NCBI GenBank assembly: GCA_946480635.1
Contig: CAMLKV010000160.1
Location: 1 to 5,848 of the forward strand
Direction: 5' to 3'
Length of the DNA stretch: 5,848 nt
Source of the DNA: an uncultured Flavobacterium sp.
Lineage (GTDB): Bacteria > Bacteroidota > Bacteroidia > Flavobacteriales > Flavobacteriaceae
In this document: positions 5,314 to 5,848 of the stretch, one piece after another
Layout of the letters: each line of letters starts with the position of its first letter
Position numbering within the stretch: position 1 is the stretch's first letter
Made by a program: the position numbers and the translations under genes
The notes under the pieces: generated by a model
Told to the model about the DNA's origin: nothing
What the model saw: only the letters and a program-made list of their open reading frames with translations
Database searches by the model: none

Positions 5314-5848
5314 ATGAGTTTCTATTGGGTAAAAACAAATTCGGTTATAAAACGATTGTTTAGCAATCAGGTTTGGAGTATTCCCAACAACGATAATAAA
5401 ATCTATTTAAGTTTTGATGATGGCCCAACTCCAGAAGTTACCACTTGGGTTTTATCTATCCTTAAAGAGAACAACATTAAAGCCACTTTTTTCTGTATTG
5501 GAAAAAACGTAGAAACAAATCCAGATATTTACACTCAAATTATATCTGAAGGACACTCTGTAGGTAACCACACATTTAATCATTTAAATGGATGGAAAAC
5601 TGTAACAAAAGAGTACATTAAAAACACAAAGGATTGCGAAAATGTATTGCCAAACAAGCAAAACACCAATAAACTATTTCGCCCTCCTTATGGTAAGATA
5701 ACCAAAAGACAATCAAGAATTGTTCGAAAATTAGGATTCAAAATTATTATGTGGGATGTACTTTCTGCTGATTTTGATCAAACTATAAGTCCCGAAAAGT
5801 GTTTAGAAAACGCAACAAAAAAGGTAATCTCTGGAAGTATTATTGTTT
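5314..5848 (+). CDS. CE4 polysaccharide deacetylase family protein (NodB domain; C-terminal end outside window)
   Basis: The 178 visible residues cover most of a NodB-homology domain, which removes N- or O-acetyl groups from glycans using a divalent metal. Motif 1 is SFDDGP (33-38) with Asp35 as likely base and Asp36 as metal ligand. Motif 2 is HTFNH (86-90), giving two metal-binding histidines. Motif 3 is RPPYG (123-127), and the motif 4 region is MWDVLSADFD (146-155). All are intact, so an active enzyme is likely. There is no signal peptide or clear membrane segment at the N terminus, so it may be cytoplasmic or exported in another way; the natural substrate cannot be told. The ATG at 5314 is the only good start: the next in-frame stop upstream is at 5293-5295, and no ATG lies between. 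The bases before it are T-rich, a poor initiation context for this phylum. It follows the glycosyltransferase gene on the same strand, but a strong terminator stands between them. Confidence 0.93.
   Translation, partial: MSFYWVKTNSVIKRLFSNQVWSIPNNDNKIYLSFDDGPTPEVTTWVLSILKENNIKATFFCIGKNVETNPDIYTQIISEGHSVGNHTFNHLNGWKTVTKEYIKNTKDCENVLPNKQNTNKLFRPPYGKITKRQSRIVRKLGFKIIMWDVLSADFDQTISPEKCLENATKKVISGSIIV

Overview
The window looks like chromosomal DNA of a Flavobacterium-like member of the Bacteroidota. It is AT-rich, and the fructose-1,6-bisphosphatase closely resembles flavobacterial versions. A 1066-residue DUF2723/GT117-type membrane protein, a family typical of Bacteroidota, is present. Several upstream regions carry the Bacteroidota -7 box (TAnnTTTG), and in one case the complete TTG-N19-TAnnTTTG promoter.

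Layout. Positions 1-588 (minus strand) hold the N-terminal part of a secreted LoiP-like M48 zinc metalloprotease that runs off the left edge. A 129-base divergent intergenic region separates it from fbp (718-1725, plus), a complete class I fructose-1,6-bisphosphatase. After fbp come two Rho-independent terminators, one for fbp and one for a convergent tRNA-Gln(UUG) gene (1819-1889, minus). The tRNA has a perfect-consensus promoter and a short hairpin in its 5' leader. The next plus-strand gene (2051-5251) encodes a large polytopic GT-C-type putative glycosyltransferase. A 12-bp interrupted hairpin lies directly in front of its start codon and a strong 17-bp terminator follows its stop. A CE4/NodB polysaccharide deacetylase (5314 to beyond 5848) starts six bases after the terminator T-tract and is cut by the right edge.

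The genes do not form one obvious pathway. fbp is central metabolism (gluconeogenesis), and the tRNA is translation. The protease, the GT117-type protein and perhaps the deacetylase relate to the cell envelope. Each gene appears to be its own transcription unit. I see no mobile element, CRISPR array, phage gene or defence system, and no clearly new multi-gene system. The most interesting signals are RNA or regulatory structures in the gaps: the leader hairpin before tRNA-Gln, the hairpin abutting the start of the glycosyltransferase gene, and a terminator tail that also reads as a -7 box for the deacetylase gene, possibly giving a leaderless mRNA.
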